The translations under genes were made by a program, and so were the position numbers. A DNA stretch of 45,679 nucleotides from Actinomycetota bacterium (GTDB lineage: Bacteria; Actinomycetota; Thermoleophilia; Gaiellales; Gaiellaceae). The notes below the pieces were generated by a model. That model saw nothing but the letters and a program-made list of their open reading frames with translations. It was not told where the DNA came from and made no database searches. The stretch covers positions 1 through 45,679 of the forward strand of contig JACCXC010000019.1 in the NCBI GenBank assembly GCA_013697275.1. Direction: 5' to 3'. Numbering within the stretch: position 1 is the first letter of the stretch; every line of letters begins with the position of its first letter. Shown here in pieces: positions 1 through 8,571 of the stretch.

Positions 1-1967
1 AGCGTGACGGGCGCGACGGCGACCTCGGCCGCCGCCGCGGCCGCCGGGTCGACGACGCCCGCGCCCTGGACGGTGACCGGGTCAGGCCGGCCGGCGCGGA
101 CGAGCTGCTGTGCGCTCCCGACCAGCAGGCTCCGAAGCTCGGTAGCGGTGAGACCCGGACGCGCCTGGGCGAGGACGGCCGCCGAGCCGGCCACCACGGC
201 GGCGGCGACACTCGAGCCAGTCGCGGTGGCGTAGCGGGGCGAACCGTCCGCGTTCGTTCCCGCGTCGGCCGTCGCGATTCCGACGCCGGGTGCAACGAGG
301 TCGGGCTTGACGCCCCCGCCAAAGGACACGCCACCCGAGGAGAACGGTGCGACCTTCCCGAAGGTTCCGTTGCCGACGCGCCGGGTCGCTCCGAAGGAGA
401 CCGAGGCGACCTCGCCGCGCGCGAGGCCCTCGACGACCGCACGACCGGCCTCGGCAGGGATCGCGACGACGGGGATCGCAGTCGTCTCATCCAGGTCGAG
501 CGAGCCGGCTGGTGCGCGCGCACCGTAGACGACCACGGCGGTCGCGCCTGCCGTCACGGCGTTCCGCACCGTGGTCTCCAACGCCGGGCCGGCCGGCAGG
601 ATGGCCGCGTGACCTGACACGGTGCTGAGCCCCTCGGCGTCGAAGAAATCTGCGAGCGTCGCTCCGTCGGCGAGCGCGCTAGCCTCGCGCCTCGGGTCGG
701 CGAGCGTCGGGCCGGCGAGTGCTGCCGCCGGGAGTGCGCCTTCGGGCGGCAGTGCCCCGACCACCCGCGCCCGCTCGTCGAGGACGTACTCCGCGCCGAC
801 GCGCACGAGCGTCCGCGCGTCGAGCACCTCGGCGCGAGCGTCCAGTGCGCCGACGCCAATCGCGGCAGGGGCACCCCCCGGGGAACCAACCGTGCCGAAA
901 CCACGTCCGCCGCGCCCGTCGTTTCCTGCCGCTGCGACAACAAGGGTGCCGAGCCTCGCGGCCCCGTCGATGGAGCGGGCCTCGGGACTGTCGCCGAACG
1001 AGGCGTACGGCTCGACGACCGCCGCGAGCGCGACCGCCGCCGCGTCGTCGACGTCCCCGTCCGCATCGGGATCGACCGCGCGCTCCAGGCCTGCGATCAG
1101 GACGTCGCCGCGCCCGAGGAGCTGGTAGGAGCCGTCGGCGGCTCGCTCCCAGTCGAGCACGCGGATCGGGAGGATCTGCGCGGCGGGAGCGACGCCGCGG
1201 AGCCCGGCCGGCCCATTCGACCCGACGAGGATGCCGGCCATTCGCGTGCCGTGCGACTCGCGCCGCGCCGGCTCGTCCGGCTTCGGCTCGGCGGCGGCCC
1301 GACGGTCTCGGTCGGCGACGTCGTAGCCGGGGAGGACGCGCCCGTTCAGATACGGGTGGTCGAGGTCGACCCCGGTGTCGAGCAGGGCGATTCGCACACC
1401 GGCCCCTTCGAAGCCGGGCAACCCCACGTCGGGGCGGCGCCCGGCCCCCGCCCGGTACTCGGGCCGCGTCAGCACCTGCGAGGTGACGGAGGCCGGATAA
1501 ACGACCCGCACCGGATAAAGGCCCGCGACGCCGTCGGTCCGCTCGAGCGCGGCCAGGGCGCGGGAGTCCACCTGCGCCGAGAATCCGTTCAGCGTCCGCG
1601 TGAACGAGCGCTCGCGCCGCAGCTCGACGCCGCGCTCTGCCAGGCGAGCGAGGAGGACGCGCTGCGCCGCATCGGCCTCCGCGACCCAGCGCTTCTGATC
1701 CTCGGGTGAGGCAGGAGTCTCGGCAGCGGCCATCCGGTCGGCGAGGGAGGGCGCCTCGAGAACGACGATCATCCGCTGCCCGCTGGACACGGCCGGCCGG
1801 TCGCCGAGGAGGCCGTCCCACGCCTCCGCCGCAGCGTGGAGGACCGAGTCGCCGGCTCCCTGCACCGGCCCCGCGCCGGCGACTGCAGCGGCGAGTGCCG
1901 CGACCGCCGCGAGAGCTGCGGCGCGCAGCAGGAGAGGGCGACGGCTACGCCGCCGAGGCGTATGCAT
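1..1967 (-). CDS. Secreted subtilisin-like serine protease (S8 family), C-terminus beyond window
   Basis: Peptidase of the subtilase family, predicted to be exported. The reading frame opens at ATG 1967 with a basic, Ala-rich signal peptide (MHTPRRRSRRPLLLRAAALA) and stays open to the window edge (at least 655 residues). An inhibitor_I9-like propeptide region follows (IVVLEAP near residue 65). The catalytic triad is visible: Asp197 in LLDTGVDLDHPYL, His239 in SHGTRMAGI and Ser586 in TGSSVAAAVVAG (GSS instead of the usual GTS). The long His-Ser spacing contains AAAGNDG and a PA-domain-like insertion (residues about 380-470), as in C5a-peptidase-like and plant subtilases. Its start lies inside the last 23 bases of tsaD, so it is probably translated from the t6A operon. 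The family is clear; substrate and exact C-terminal domains are unknown. Confidence 0.85.
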   Translation of the reverse strand, partial: MHTPRRRSRRPLLLRAAALAAVAALAAAVAGAGPVQGAGDSVLHAAAEAWDGLLGDRPAVSSGQRMIVVLEAPSLADRMAAAETPASPEDQKRWVAEADAAQRVLLARLAERGVELRRERSFTRTLNGFSAQVDSRALAALERTDGVAGLYPVRVVYPASVTSQVLTRPEYRAGAGRRPDVGLPGFEGAGVRIALLDTGVDLDHPYLNGRVLPGYDVADRDRRAAAEPKPDEPARRESHGTRMAGILVGSNGPAGLRGVAPAAQILPIRVLDWERAADGSYQLLGRGDVLIAGLERAVDPDADGDVDDAAAVALAAVVEPYASFGDSPEARSIDGAARLGTLVVAAAGNDGRGGRGFGTVGSPGGAPAAIGVGALDARAEVLDARTLVRVGAEYVLDERARVVGALPPEGALPAAALAGPTLADPRREASALADGATLADFFDAEGLSTVSGHAAILPAGPALETTVRNAVTAGATAVVVYGARAPAGSLDLDETTAIPVVAIPAEAGRAVVEGLARGEVASVSFGATRRVGNGTFGKVAPFSSGGVSFGGGVKPDLVAPGVGIATADAGTNADGSPRYATATGSSVAAAVVAGSAAVLAQARPGLTATELRSLLVGSAQQLVRAGRPDPVTVQGAGVVDPAAAAAAEVAVAPVT

Positions 1968-2910
1968 CCAGCGCAAGATAGTCGGGAAACGGAATGGCCG
2001 TTGCGAACCTGGCCGCCGAGGCGATCATGGCCGCGTTGTCCGTGCAGAGGGCGAGCGGAGCGAGCTCGGCGTCGGCGAGGCTCTCACGCAGCTCCGAGTT
2101 GCTCGCAACGCCCCCGACGACCGCCACCTTCTGGGCGCCGAGCGCCTCCGCGGCCGCTCGCGTGCGCCCGACGAGCGCGCGCACGATCGCCCGCTGGTAG
2201 CTCGCCGCCAGGTCGGCACGGCGCCGCTCTAGCTCGCCGGCCTCCAACGCGCGCACGGCGTATACGAGCGCGGTCTTCAGGCCCGAGAAGGAGAAGTCGA
2301 AGCCGGGCACGCGTGCCACGGGAAGCGAGAAGGCCTCGGGATCTCCGGCACGGGCGAGTCGGTCGATCGCCGCGCCGCCCGGGTAGCCGAGACCGAGGAG
2401 CCGGGCGCCCTTGTCGAAGGCCTCGCCCGCCGCGTCGTCGAGCGTCGTTCCGACGACGCGGTAGCCCGCGCGATCCTGGACGTCCAGCAGCAAAGTGTGG
2501 CCGCCGGTCGCGAGGAGGCAGAGGAACGGCGGCTCGACCGAGCCGGGCTCGAGGAAGAGCGACGCGACATGGCCGTGCAGGTGGTCGACGGGGACGAGCG
2601 GAAGGCGCCGCGACCACGCGAGCGTCTTAGCGGCCGAGAGCCCGACGAGGAGCGCGCCGATCAGACCGGGGCCGCGGGTGACGGCGACCGCGTCGACGTC
2701 CGCGAGGCCGGCGCCGGCGTCGGCCAGGGCACGCTCGACGACGGGCGCCACGAGCTCGAGGTGCCGCCGCGACGCCACCTCGGGGACGACGCCGCCGTAG
2801 CGCGCGTGCAGCTCGGCCTGGGAGGCGACGACATTCGCCCGCACCTCGCCGTCCGCAGTGACTAGCGCGGCCGCCGTCTCGTCGCATGAGGTCTCGAGCC
2901 CGAGGATCAT
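1945..2910 (-). CDS. tsaD: tRNA N6-adenosine threonylcarbamoyltransferase TsaD
   Basis: Transfers the threonylcarbamoyl group to A37 of ANN-decoding tRNAs, working with TsaB and TsaE in the cytoplasm. The 321-residue protein starts MILGLETSCDETAA, the family N-terminus, and carries the metal-binding HxxxH in VDHLHGHVAS (His110, His114), the LLATGGHTLL segment and the GGVASNSELR nucleotide-binding motif. Length is slightly shorter than the usual 335-345. A longer upstream frame is open, but ATG 2910 gives the canonical N-terminus and overlaps the rimI stop by 4 bp. It is followed without a gap by the subtilase. All three dedicated tsa genes of this complex except tsaC lie in this operon. Confidence 0.96.
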   Translation of the reverse strand: MILGLETSCDETAAALVTADGEVRANVVASQAELHARYGGVVPEVASRRHLELVAPVVERALADAGAGLADVDAVAVTRGPGLIGALLVGLSAAKTLAWSRRLPLVPVDHLHGHVASLFLEPGSVEPPFLCLLATGGHTLLLDVQDRAGYRVVGTTLDDAAGEAFDKGARLLGLGYPGGAAIDRLARAGDPEAFSLPVARVPGFDFSFSGLKTALVYAVRALEAGELERRRADLAASYQRAIVRALVGRTRAAAEALGAQKVAVVGGVASNSELRESLADAELAPLALCTDNAAMIASAARFATAIPFPDYLALDAYASAA

Positions 2911-3374
2911 CCGACCTGCCGCACCCGAACCGGGTCCTTCCACATGATCAGCGCGTCCTCCCGGTTGTCCGTGTAGTAGCCACGGCGCACGCCCGTGGCC
3001 TGGAAGCCGAGTCGCTCGTACAGGGCGATCGCATGCGCGTTCGACACGCGCACCTCGAGCGTGTAGCCACGGCGCGGATCGCCCTCGGTCAGGTTGAAGA
3101 GCTCCTCTAGGAGCTGGGTTGCGATCCCGTGGCGGCGCAGGGGGGGATCGACGGCCACGTTCATGATGTGCCAGGCGTCGACGTAGCGGGAGATGATCAG
3201 GTAGCCGACCATGTGCTGCTCGTCCGCATCGAACGCGCCGAGCGAGATGGACGAGGGCTTGGCCAGCTCGCCCGCGAACATCGAGCGAGACCACGGCGTC
3301 GGGTACGCCTGGCGCTCGATGCGGTCGATCTCGCCGAGGTCGGAGAGCGTGAGCCGGCGAAGCTCGATCCTCAT
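2907..3374 (-). CDS. rimI: Ribosomal protein bS18-alanine N-acetyltransferase-like RimI (GNAT)
   Basis: GNAT-fold N-acetyltransferase of 155 residues that in well-studied bacteria acetylates the N-terminal Ala of ribosomal protein S18. The acetyl-CoA loop is seen as VDPPLRRHGIATQLLEEL (R/Q-x-x-G-x-G/A type), followed by the family segment LEVRVSNAHAIALYERLGF and the C-terminal YY of RRGYYTDNREDALIMWKD. It sits between tsaB and tsaD with 4-bp overlaps on both sides, the common bacterial tsaB-rimI-tsaD order, so co-translation is likely. The true target could be another N-terminus; the assignment to RimI rests on motif plus context. Confidence 0.92.
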   Translation of the reverse strand: MRIELRRLTLSDLGEIDRIERQAYPTPWSRSMFAGELAKPSSISLGAFDADEQHMVGYLIISRYVDAWHIMNVAVDPPLRRHGIATQLLEELFNLTEGDPRRGYTLEVRVSNAHAIALYERLGFQATGVRRGYYTDNREDALIMWKDPVRVRQVG

Positions 3375-3985
3375 ATGCGCAGGCGGCCTTCCTGGACCGC
3401 GACCTCGGCGTCGGGGACGCGCAGGTAGAGCGGCTCGAGCCGCTCGGCTGATCCGAAATCCGCGGCGAGCGCCGCGTGGTGGCGAGCCCAGGGGACGTGG
3501 GCCTCACTCTCCTCGCCCGGGACGGTGCCGCCCCGATCTTCGAGGACCCCGCGGTACCGGACGGCGCCGTCGCCAACGTAGAGAGATCCCGGCACGACGG
3601 GCAGGTCCTCCGGCGCGAGGACGCTCGGCTGCCCGTCCTGAAGAGTGAAGATCTCGCCGCGGCGCGCATCGATGACCGGGGTCGCGCCGGGTGAGCCGGC
3701 GGCGAGCGCGTCGAGCGTCGAGACGCCGGCGGCAGGGACACCGAGCGCGAACGCGAGCGTCCGGGCGGTGATCAGCCCCATGCGCAGGCCGGTGTAACTC
3801 CCGGGCCCCGTGCCGACCGCGAGGCGCTCGACGGCGCCGCGCTCGACGCCCGCTTCGGCCAGAGCCGACTCGATCTCGTGGAGGATTCGGATCGCCCGCG
3901 AGCGCCGCTCCGCGAGGACTTCACCGTCCCGAACGACCGCGACGGTGGCCACGTCGGTGGCGGTGTCGAACGCGAGGATCGTCAT
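3371..3985 (-). CDS. tsaB: tRNA threonylcarbamoyladenosine biosynthesis protein TsaB
   Basis: Scaffold paralogue of TsaD needed for t6A37 synthesis. The 204-residue protein begins MTILAFDTATDVATVAV (ASKHA fold phosphate-1 region) and contains the signature GTGPGSYTGLRMGL at about residues 58-71. The C-terminal half is divergent, as usual in TsaB, with PLYLRVPDAE near the end resembling the family's PxYLR motif. It overlaps tsaE upstream and rimI downstream by 4 bp each, giving a tightly coupled tsaE-tsaB-rimI-tsaD block. Confidence 0.94.
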   Translation of the reverse strand: MTILAFDTATDVATVAVVRDGEVLAERRSRAIRILHEIESALAEAGVERGAVERLAVGTGPGSYTGLRMGLITARTLAFALGVPAAGVSTLDALAAGSPGATPVIDARRGEIFTLQDGQPSVLAPEDLPVVPGSLYVGDGAVRYRGVLEDRGGTVPGEESEAHVPWARHHAALAADFGSAERLEPLYLRVPDAEVAVQEGRLRI

Positions 3986-4428
3986 GGTCGAGAGGTGGCC
4001 ATTTGCAGGGACATTCCTGCCCCCTGCACCTCGATCACTCTACGCTCCAGGTCCAGAAGCCGCAAACGGACGCGGGCCTGCGGCGCCGGAAGAAACTCCT
4101 CCCCGACTTCGGGCCACTCGACGAACGCCACCGCCCCCTCGAAGTACGGCTCGAGATCGGCCCAGTCGGCTTCGCTCATCCCGTCAAAGCGATAAAGGTC
4201 AAGGTGCGCGACGGGCACGCGCCCGCAGTAGCGATGTCCGATCGCGTATGTCGGGCTGGTGACCGGCCCTTCGACGCCGAGGGCGCGGCACGCGCCCCGG
4301 ACGAACGTCGTCTTCCCGCTTCCGAGCTCGCCGGAAACGGTGACGACGTCGCCCGGCGCAAGGCCGCCTGCGAGCCCGGCTGCGATCCGCTCGGTCTCCT
4401 CCGGGGAGCGGGATTCGAGCTCGGACAT
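3982..4428 (-). CDS. tsaE: tRNA threonylcarbamoyladenosine biosynthesis ATPase TsaE
   Basis: Small P-loop ATPase (148 residues) that resets the TsaB-TsaD complex during t6A synthesis. The Walker A is GELGSGKTTF (Gly33-Thr41), followed by the family motifs VTSPTYAIGHRY, HLDLYRFDG and FVEWPEVGEEFLP. The frame is open far upstream, but that part is the antisense shadow of the glycosylase gene; ATG 4428 gives a normal TsaE N-terminus (MSELESRSPEETERIAAGLA). It lies 38 bp downstream of the uracil-DNA glycosylase stop and overlaps tsaB by 4 bp. Confidence 0.94.
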   Translation of the reverse strand: MSELESRSPEETERIAAGLAGGLAPGDVVTVSGELGSGKTTFVRGACRALGVEGPVTSPTYAIGHRYCGRVPVAHLDLYRFDGMSEADWADLEPYFEGAVAFVEWPEVGEEFLPAPQARVRLRLLDLERRVIEVQGAGMSLQMATSRP

Positions 4429-4466
4429 CCCGACATCGTAGGGGCGGAGCTCGCCCCGCCCGCCCC

Positions 4467-5144
4467 CTAGAAGAGCCCTAGCTGCTCCACCGCCGGCGCG
4501 GCCTGAGCGACCGCCCGGACGGGCAGGGGGATGACCGGAGCTGGCTCGGGCGCGTACCGGTCGAGGAGGGCGGGGATCCGGCCGAAGTCGTCCTCCAGCG
4601 TGCGGAGCATCGCAGGGGTGTAGAGCGCGGCAGCCGGGTGGTAGAGCGGTAGGAGGGTGACTCGCATTCCGCCGACGGTCGCTTCCTGCGGCGCCCCGTG
4701 CACGCGCGTGATCCCGTGCGGCTTGCCCGTCAGGAGCTTCGTGGCGAAGTTCCCGAGCGTCGCGACAACACGCGGCTGGATGAGCGCGAGCTGGCGGAAG
4801 AGATGGCTTTCGCACGCCTCGATCTCGTCCGGGAGCGGGTCGCGATTCCCCGGCGGGCGGCATTTGATCACGTTCGCGATGTAGACCCCGCCCCGGTCGA
4901 GCCCGATGCCCGCCAAGAGCCGGTCGAGGAGCTTCCCCGCCTGGCCCACGAACGGATAGCCCTGCTGGTCTTCGTGAAAGCCAGGGGCCTCGCCGACGAA
5001 CATCAGGTCTGCATCGGGGTCCCCCACGCCGAAGACCACCTGCGTCCGGCCCTCGGCCAGGCGACAGCGCGTACAGGCGGACCACTCGGCAGCGTAGGCG
5101 GCTAGGGCGTCTCGGCGGTCGGGCTCGTGATTAACCGCAGCCAC
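4467..5144 (-). CDS. Uracil-DNA glycosylase, family 4 ([4Fe-4S] type)
   Basis: Removes uracil from DNA. Family 4 hallmarks are all present: the active-site motif GEAPGFHEDQQGYPFVGQAG, the second motif in PLYHPAAALY, and four candidate cluster cysteines (CTRC near the N-terminus, then KCRPPGNRDP and EACESH). With GTG 5144 as start the protein is 225 residues, normal for the family; this start overlaps the 3' end of the FmdB-like gene by 14 bp. Other starts are possible because no strong ribosome-binding site is seen. C-terminus is extended and Pro/Ala-rich (PAPVIPLPVRAVAQAAPAVE). Part of the operon running into tsaE. Confidence 0.9.
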   Translation of the reverse strand: MAAVNHEPDRRDALAAYAAEWSACTRCRLAEGRTQVVFGVGDPDADLMFVGEAPGFHEDQQGYPFVGQAGKLLDRLLAGIGLDRGGVYIANVIKCRPPGNRDPLPDEIEACESHLFRQLALIQPRVVATLGNFATKLLTGKPHGITRVHGAPQEATVGGMRVTLLPLYHPAAALYTPAMLRTLEDDFGRIPALLDRYAPEPAPVIPLPVRAVAQAAPAVEQLGLF

Positions 5145-5346
5145 AGCCCCCGCCGCAACAACCGCCGCCTGCGGATGGTTCGCCGAAGCTCGGTTGCCCG
5201 GCGGTGCCGTGAGCCGCGAACACGGAGAACTGCCGATTCGTCCGCCCGGAGCCGCAGTCTGGGCAGCCCGGATCGACGTCGTCGACGCGCATGAGCTCCT
5301 CGAAATGGCTCTCGCACTCCATGCACACATACTCGTAGATCGGCAT
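5131..5346 (-). CDS. FmdB-family zinc-ribbon protein
   Basis: A 71-residue small zinc-ribbon protein of the FmdB/CxxC_CxxC_SSSS regulatory family. It begins MPIYEYVCMECESHFEEL, the characteristic N-terminus, with two CxxC pairs (CMEC and CPDC) expected to bind zinc. The tail is Gly/Cys-rich (AGGGCCGGGCGCG), often seen in this family. GTG 5352 would add two residues; ATG 5346 is preferred because it is the conserved start and lies 9 nt from a TAGACT -10 box. It is the first gene of the minus-strand operon leading to the t6A genes. Function in this family is not established. Confidence 0.88.
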   Translation of the reverse strand: MPIYEYVCMECESHFEELMRVDDVDPGCPDCGSGRTNRQFSVFAAHGTAGQPSFGEPSAGGGCCGGGCGCG

Positions 5347-5355
5347 CGCCACGGG

Positions 5356-5385
5356 AGTCTAGGCACCTCTACGGACGCTTCGCAA
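5356..5385 (-). promoter_or_regulatory. Promoter of FmdB-udg-tsaEB-rimI-tsaD operon
   Basis: On the minus strand, TTGCGA (5380-5385) and TAGACT (5356-5361) are spaced by 18 nt. The -10 box ends 9 nt before ATG 5346, so the mRNA leader would be only about 2-3 nt. Seen in sequence; activity is inferred. Confidence 0.55.
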
Positions 5386-5496
5386 GACGGTCGGAAATCG
5401 AGGCTAAACTGCCCGGCACAGCGGCCGATAAAGACAGAGCAGGAGTTGGGCGTCGCGCGGCCGCGGCGTAAAGCACCTCTCGAGCACAAGGACGAG

Positions 5497-6123
5497 GTGA
5501 CAAACGTGGAAGGCCGTTCAGGCCGAGCGCGAGGCGCAGTACGGGCGGCCCGGTGGGTCGTACCGGTGGTTGCGCTGACGGCGATCTTCTATGGCGTCGT
5601 CCAGACGTCCGACCCGTTCTCCAAGTCGTTTCCCGGCCTTCCCGGTTCATTCCAGGCCTTCGAGAGCCCCGGCGCGGTGACGGTGTACGCGGAGCCGAGC
5701 CCGCCGCCCTCTCCCGCCCCCGTGCAGATCTCTCCTCCGCCGGCTGAGCCGGCGACCCTCGCGCCTTCGTCGCCAGCCGCGCCGCCTCTGAGCGGCGGAG
5801 CCGAGCCGACACCGCCGGCCGCGCCTACTTCGGTCCGCCCGAACCGGCCGTCGTCGGGCGGCGCAACGGGCGGCACGAATGCAGGCGGGGGAACCGGCTC
5901 GCGGCCCACCGGGCCGGATAGGCCCGTCCCCACGGCCGGATCGCCAAACAGCATCCAGTCCGGAAAGCACACGCAGAAGCCCGAGAGGGCGAAGTCCAAG
6001 GGAGGCCACAGCGGTCGACAGGCCGGTAAGGCCCAGAAGGACGAGGGCCAGAAGAAGCGCGACAAGGACGAGGGCCACAAAGACAAGGTCGACAAGGACA
6101 AGGGCGAGAAAGGCAAAGACTAG
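5497..6123 (+). CDS. Proline-rich, single-pass membrane protein with Lys/Asp-rich tail
   Basis: No family recognised. With GTG 5497 (preceded by AAGGA at a good distance) it has 208 residues: a short basic N-terminus, one hydrophobic segment (RWVVPVVALTAIFYGVVQ, about residues 19-36), a long Pro/Ala/Ser/Thr-rich stretch (residues about 65-140) and a charged tail made of KDEG/KDK-type repeats. Composition suggests an anchored, extracytoplasmic wall-spanning stalk with a polycationic/polyampholyte end. The frame is open further upstream to 5194, but that part is antisense to the FmdB-like gene. It is divergent from the t6A operon and 65 bp upstream of the pan cluster. It may be a real but fast-evolving gene; function unknown. 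Confidence 0.65.
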   Translation: MTNVEGRSGRARGAVRAARWVVPVVALTAIFYGVVQTSDPFSKSFPGLPGSFQAFESPGAVTVYAEPSPPPSPAPVQISPPPAEPATLAPSSPAAPPLSGGAEPTPPAAPTSVRPNRPSSGGATGGTNAGGGTGSRPTGPDRPVPTAGSPNSIQSGKHTQKPERAKSKGGHSGRQAGKAQKDEGQKKRDKDEGHKDKVDKDKGEKGKD

Positions 6124-6188
6124 GCGCGACCGATCCGCCCGCGGCTAGACTCGGTGGGCCCGGTATCCGCGAGGAACTGGAGCCCAAC

Positions 6189-6878
6189 GTGAGCTTCGAA
6201 TCTATCTGCATCGTCGGTCAGGGTCGCGTCGGCACAGCGCTCGCCGCGCGCCTGGAAGGACGGCTGCCCGTCAAGGTCACGAAGCGGCAGCTCGAGTGCG
6301 CGGATGCCGACCTCGTCTTACTCTGCGTCCCTGACCGCGCGATCGGGGGCCTCGCCGCCCGAATCGAACAGGGCCCCTGGGTCGCGCACACGAGCGGCGC
6401 GACCACGCTCGCCGAGCTGGCTCCGCACGACCGGCGCTTCAGCGTCCATCCGCTCCAGACCTTCTCGCGCTCGCGTGGGGCGGAGCAGCTCGACGGGGCG
6501 TGGGCGGCAGTCACGAGCGAGAACTCCGAGGCGAGCAAGGCCGGCCACGAGCTTGCCGGTCTCCTCGGGCTTCGACCGTTCGAGCTGCCCGACGAGGAGC
6601 GCGCCCTCTACCACGCGGCGGCGACGGTCGCGGCCGGGTTCCTCGTCACCCTTCACGAGGCCGCGGCAGAGCTCATGCGCGCAGCCGGAGCTCCCCCCGA
6701 GGCACTCGAGCCGCTCATGCGCCGGACGATGGACAACGGCTTCTCGCCGACGGGCCCGCACGCGCGCGGAGACTGGGAGACCGTCGAGCGCCACCTCGCC
6801 GAGATCCGCGAGCGCCGGCCCGACCTCGAGCGTCTCTACGAAACCCTGAGCGAGCTGACCGTGGAGCTCGCGCGATGA
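6189..6878 (+). CDS. Rossmann-like/DUF2520 NAD(P)-binding protein, pan operon
   Basis: 229 residues. The N-terminal Rossmann dinucleotide fold has GQGRVGTALAARL (about residues 10-22), and VLLCVPDRAI is typical of the F420/6PGDH-like oxidoreductase superfamily; HPLQTFSR and the C-terminal helical part (RALYHAAATVAAGFLVTL, then LMRRTMDNGFSPTGPHARGD) match the DUF2520 family. Start GTG 6189 has GGAG upstream. The stop overlaps the panC start (ATGA), and DUF2520 genes are repeatedly found next to panC/panB, where a ketopantoate-reductase-like role has been suspected. Since no separate panE is visible here, that role is attractive but is inference only. Confidence 0.85.
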   Translation: MSFESICIVGQGRVGTALAARLEGRLPVKVTKRQLECADADLVLLCVPDRAIGGLAARIEQGPWVAHTSGATTLAELAPHDRRFSVHPLQTFSRSRGAEQLDGAWAAVTSENSEASKAGHELAGLLGLRPFELPDEERALYHAAATVAAGFLVTLHEAAAELMRAAGAPPEALEPLMRRTMDNGFSPTGPHARGDWETVERHLAEIRERRPDLERLYETLSELTVELAR

Positions 6879-7681
6879 GAGTCGCGCGAACGATTCAGGA
6901 GGCGCGTGAGGCGCTCGCTGCCCCCACCGCCTCGGTCGGTCTCGTGCCCACGATGGGAGCTCTCCACCGCGGCCACCTGGCCCTGCTCGAAGCCGCCCGC
7001 GCCGAGTGCGAGGTGGTCGTCGCAAGCGTGTTCGTGAACCCGGCGCAGTTCGGGGACGGCGAAGACCTTGCCCGTTATCCACGTGACGAGGACCGCGACC
7101 TCCGGATGCTCGAGGAGGCCGACACGGACGTTGCCTTCATGCCCGAGGCAGCCGAGCTCTATCCGCCGGGGTTCGAGACCTGGGTCGACGTGGCGGGGGC
7201 CGGCGAAGGCCTCGAGGCCGCGGCGCGGCCCGGCCATTTCCGCGGTGTCGCGACCGTCTGCCTGAAGCTCTTCAACATCGTCCGCCCCGACCGCGCGTAC
7301 TACGGGCAGAAGGACGCACAACAGATCGCCGTCATTGCGCAGCTCGTCCGCGACCTGAACCTCGAGCTCGAGCTCCGCGTCGTCCCGACCGTCCGTGACG
7401 AGGACGGGCTCGCGCTCAGCTCGCGGAACGCGTACTTGAGCGCGGAGGAGCGGGCGGCCGCCGTGGCCCTTCCGCGCGCCCTCGCTGCCGGTGCCGAGGC
7501 TCACCGGGCGGGAGGCGACCCTGCGGCCGCGGCCTGCGCTGTCCTCGCAGCCGAATCGCGCCTGGCAGCCGACTACGTGGAGGTTGCCCGCTGGAACGGG
7601 ACCGACGTCCTCGCAGCGGCGGTCAGGGCGGGCTCGACCCGGCTCATCGACAACGTCGTCCTGCAGGGGAAGCACGCATGA
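6875..7681 (+). CDS. panC: Pantothenate synthetase
   Basis: Condenses pantoate with beta-alanine using ATP (pantoyl-adenylate intermediate). The 268-residue protein has the nucleotidyl-transferase HxGH in PTMGALHRGHLALL (about residues 24-37), the family blocks VFVNPAQFGDGEDLARYPR, HFRGVATVCLKLFN, YYGQKDAQQ and the KMSKS-like DGLALSSRNAYLS. ATG 6875 overlaps the DUF2520 stop; the panC stop overlaps panB by 4 bp. Length is close to the usual 280. Confidence 0.96.
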   Translation: MRVARTIQEAREALAAPTASVGLVPTMGALHRGHLALLEAARAECEVVVASVFVNPAQFGDGEDLARYPRDEDRDLRMLEEADTDVAFMPEAAELYPPGFETWVDVAGAGEGLEAAARPGHFRGVATVCLKLFNIVRPDRAYYGQKDAQQIAVIAQLVRDLNLELELRVVPTVRDEDGLALSSRNAYLSAEERAAAVALPRALAAGAEAHRAGGDPAAAACAVLAAESRLAADYVEVARWNGTDVLAAAVRAGSTRLIDNVVLQGKHA

Positions 7682-8571
7682 GCAGCCGCCCGGACGAGGC
7701 CGGGAAGCTTTCGCTCACCGAGCTCGCCGAGCTAAAGCGGCGGGGCCGGCCGATCGTGATGGTGACGGCTTACGACTACCCGACTGGCCGGCTTGCCGAT
7801 GTTGCGGGGATCGACGTCGTCCTCGTCGGTGACTCGGCGGCGATGACCGTTCTCGGCCACGACTCGACCCTGCCCGCCACGATGGACGAGCTGATCATGC
7901 TCGCACGCGCGACTGTCCGCGGCGCTCGGCGGCCGCTCGTCGTCGGCGACATGCCGTTCGGCTCCTTCCAGGTCTCCGATGAGGAGGCGGTGCGAAACGG
8001 CGTCCGGTTCGTCAAGACGGCGGGCGTTGACGCCGTGAAGGTCGAAGGCGCCGGGCCGACGCTCGGGCGCGTGCGTGCGCTCGTCGGCGCCGGGATTCCC
8101 GTCATGGGCCATGTCGGCCTGACCCCGCAGTCGGCGACCATGCTCGGCGGCTTTCGGGCGCAGGGCCGAACGGCCGAACGCGCCCGCAATCTTCTTGACG
8201 ACGCCCTCGCGCTCGAAGCGGCCGGGTGCTTTTCCGTCGTGCTCGAGGCGATTCCGGCCCCGGTCGCCACCCGAATCACGGAGGCACTCGACGTCCCGAC
8301 GATCGGGATCGGGTCGGGCGGTGGCTGCGACGGCCAGGTGCTCGTCCTCCACGACCTCCTCGGTCTCTACGAGGGCCGGGCCCCGCGCTTCGTGAAGCGC
8401 TACACAGAGCTCGCGGACACGATCCAGGCGGCGCTCTCGCGCTACGCCGGCGAGGTGCGCGCGGGCGTCTTCCCGGACGAAACGCACACCTACGCGATTC
8501 CGGAGGAGGAGCTCGCCGCCTTCGAAGCGACGCTCAGCTTGCCGAGAGCGGGATCAGCACGGCAAGCGTGA
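7678..8571 (+). CDS. panB: 3-methyl-2-oxobutanoate hydroxymethyltransferase
   Basis: Makes ketopantoate from alpha-ketoisovalerate and 5,10-methylene-THF, the first step of pantothenate synthesis. Motifs: VMVTAYDYPTGRLAD, metal-site VGDSAAMTVLGHDST, VVGDMPFGSF, DAVKVEGAG, MGHVGLTPQS, the catalytic Glu in VLEAIPAPVA, and GIGSGGGCDGQVLVLHDLLG. With 297 residues it is a little longer than usual at both ends. It ends the DUF2520-panC-panB operon; its last 38 bp overlap, tail to tail, the 3' end of the Yip1-like gene. Confidence 0.96.
   Translation: MSSRPDEAGKLSLTELAELKRRGRPIVMVTAYDYPTGRLADVAGIDVVLVGDSAAMTVLGHDSTLPATMDELIMLARATVRGARRPLVVGDMPFGSFQVSDEEAVRNGVRFVKTAGVDAVKVEGAGPTLGRVRALVGAGIPVMGHVGLTPQSATMLGGFRAQGRTAERARNLLDDALALEAAGCFSVVLEAIPAPVATRITEALDVPTIGIGSGGGCDGQVLVLHDLLGLYEGRAPRFVKRYTELADTIQAALSRYAGEVRAGVFPDETHTYAIPEEELAAFEATLSLPRAGSARQA

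Noticed and set aside
679-1821. Long Arg/Pro-rich open frame antisense or out of frame to the protease gene
   Set aside because: Typical high-GC shadow frame; the subtilase frame has catalytic motifs and the shadow has none.
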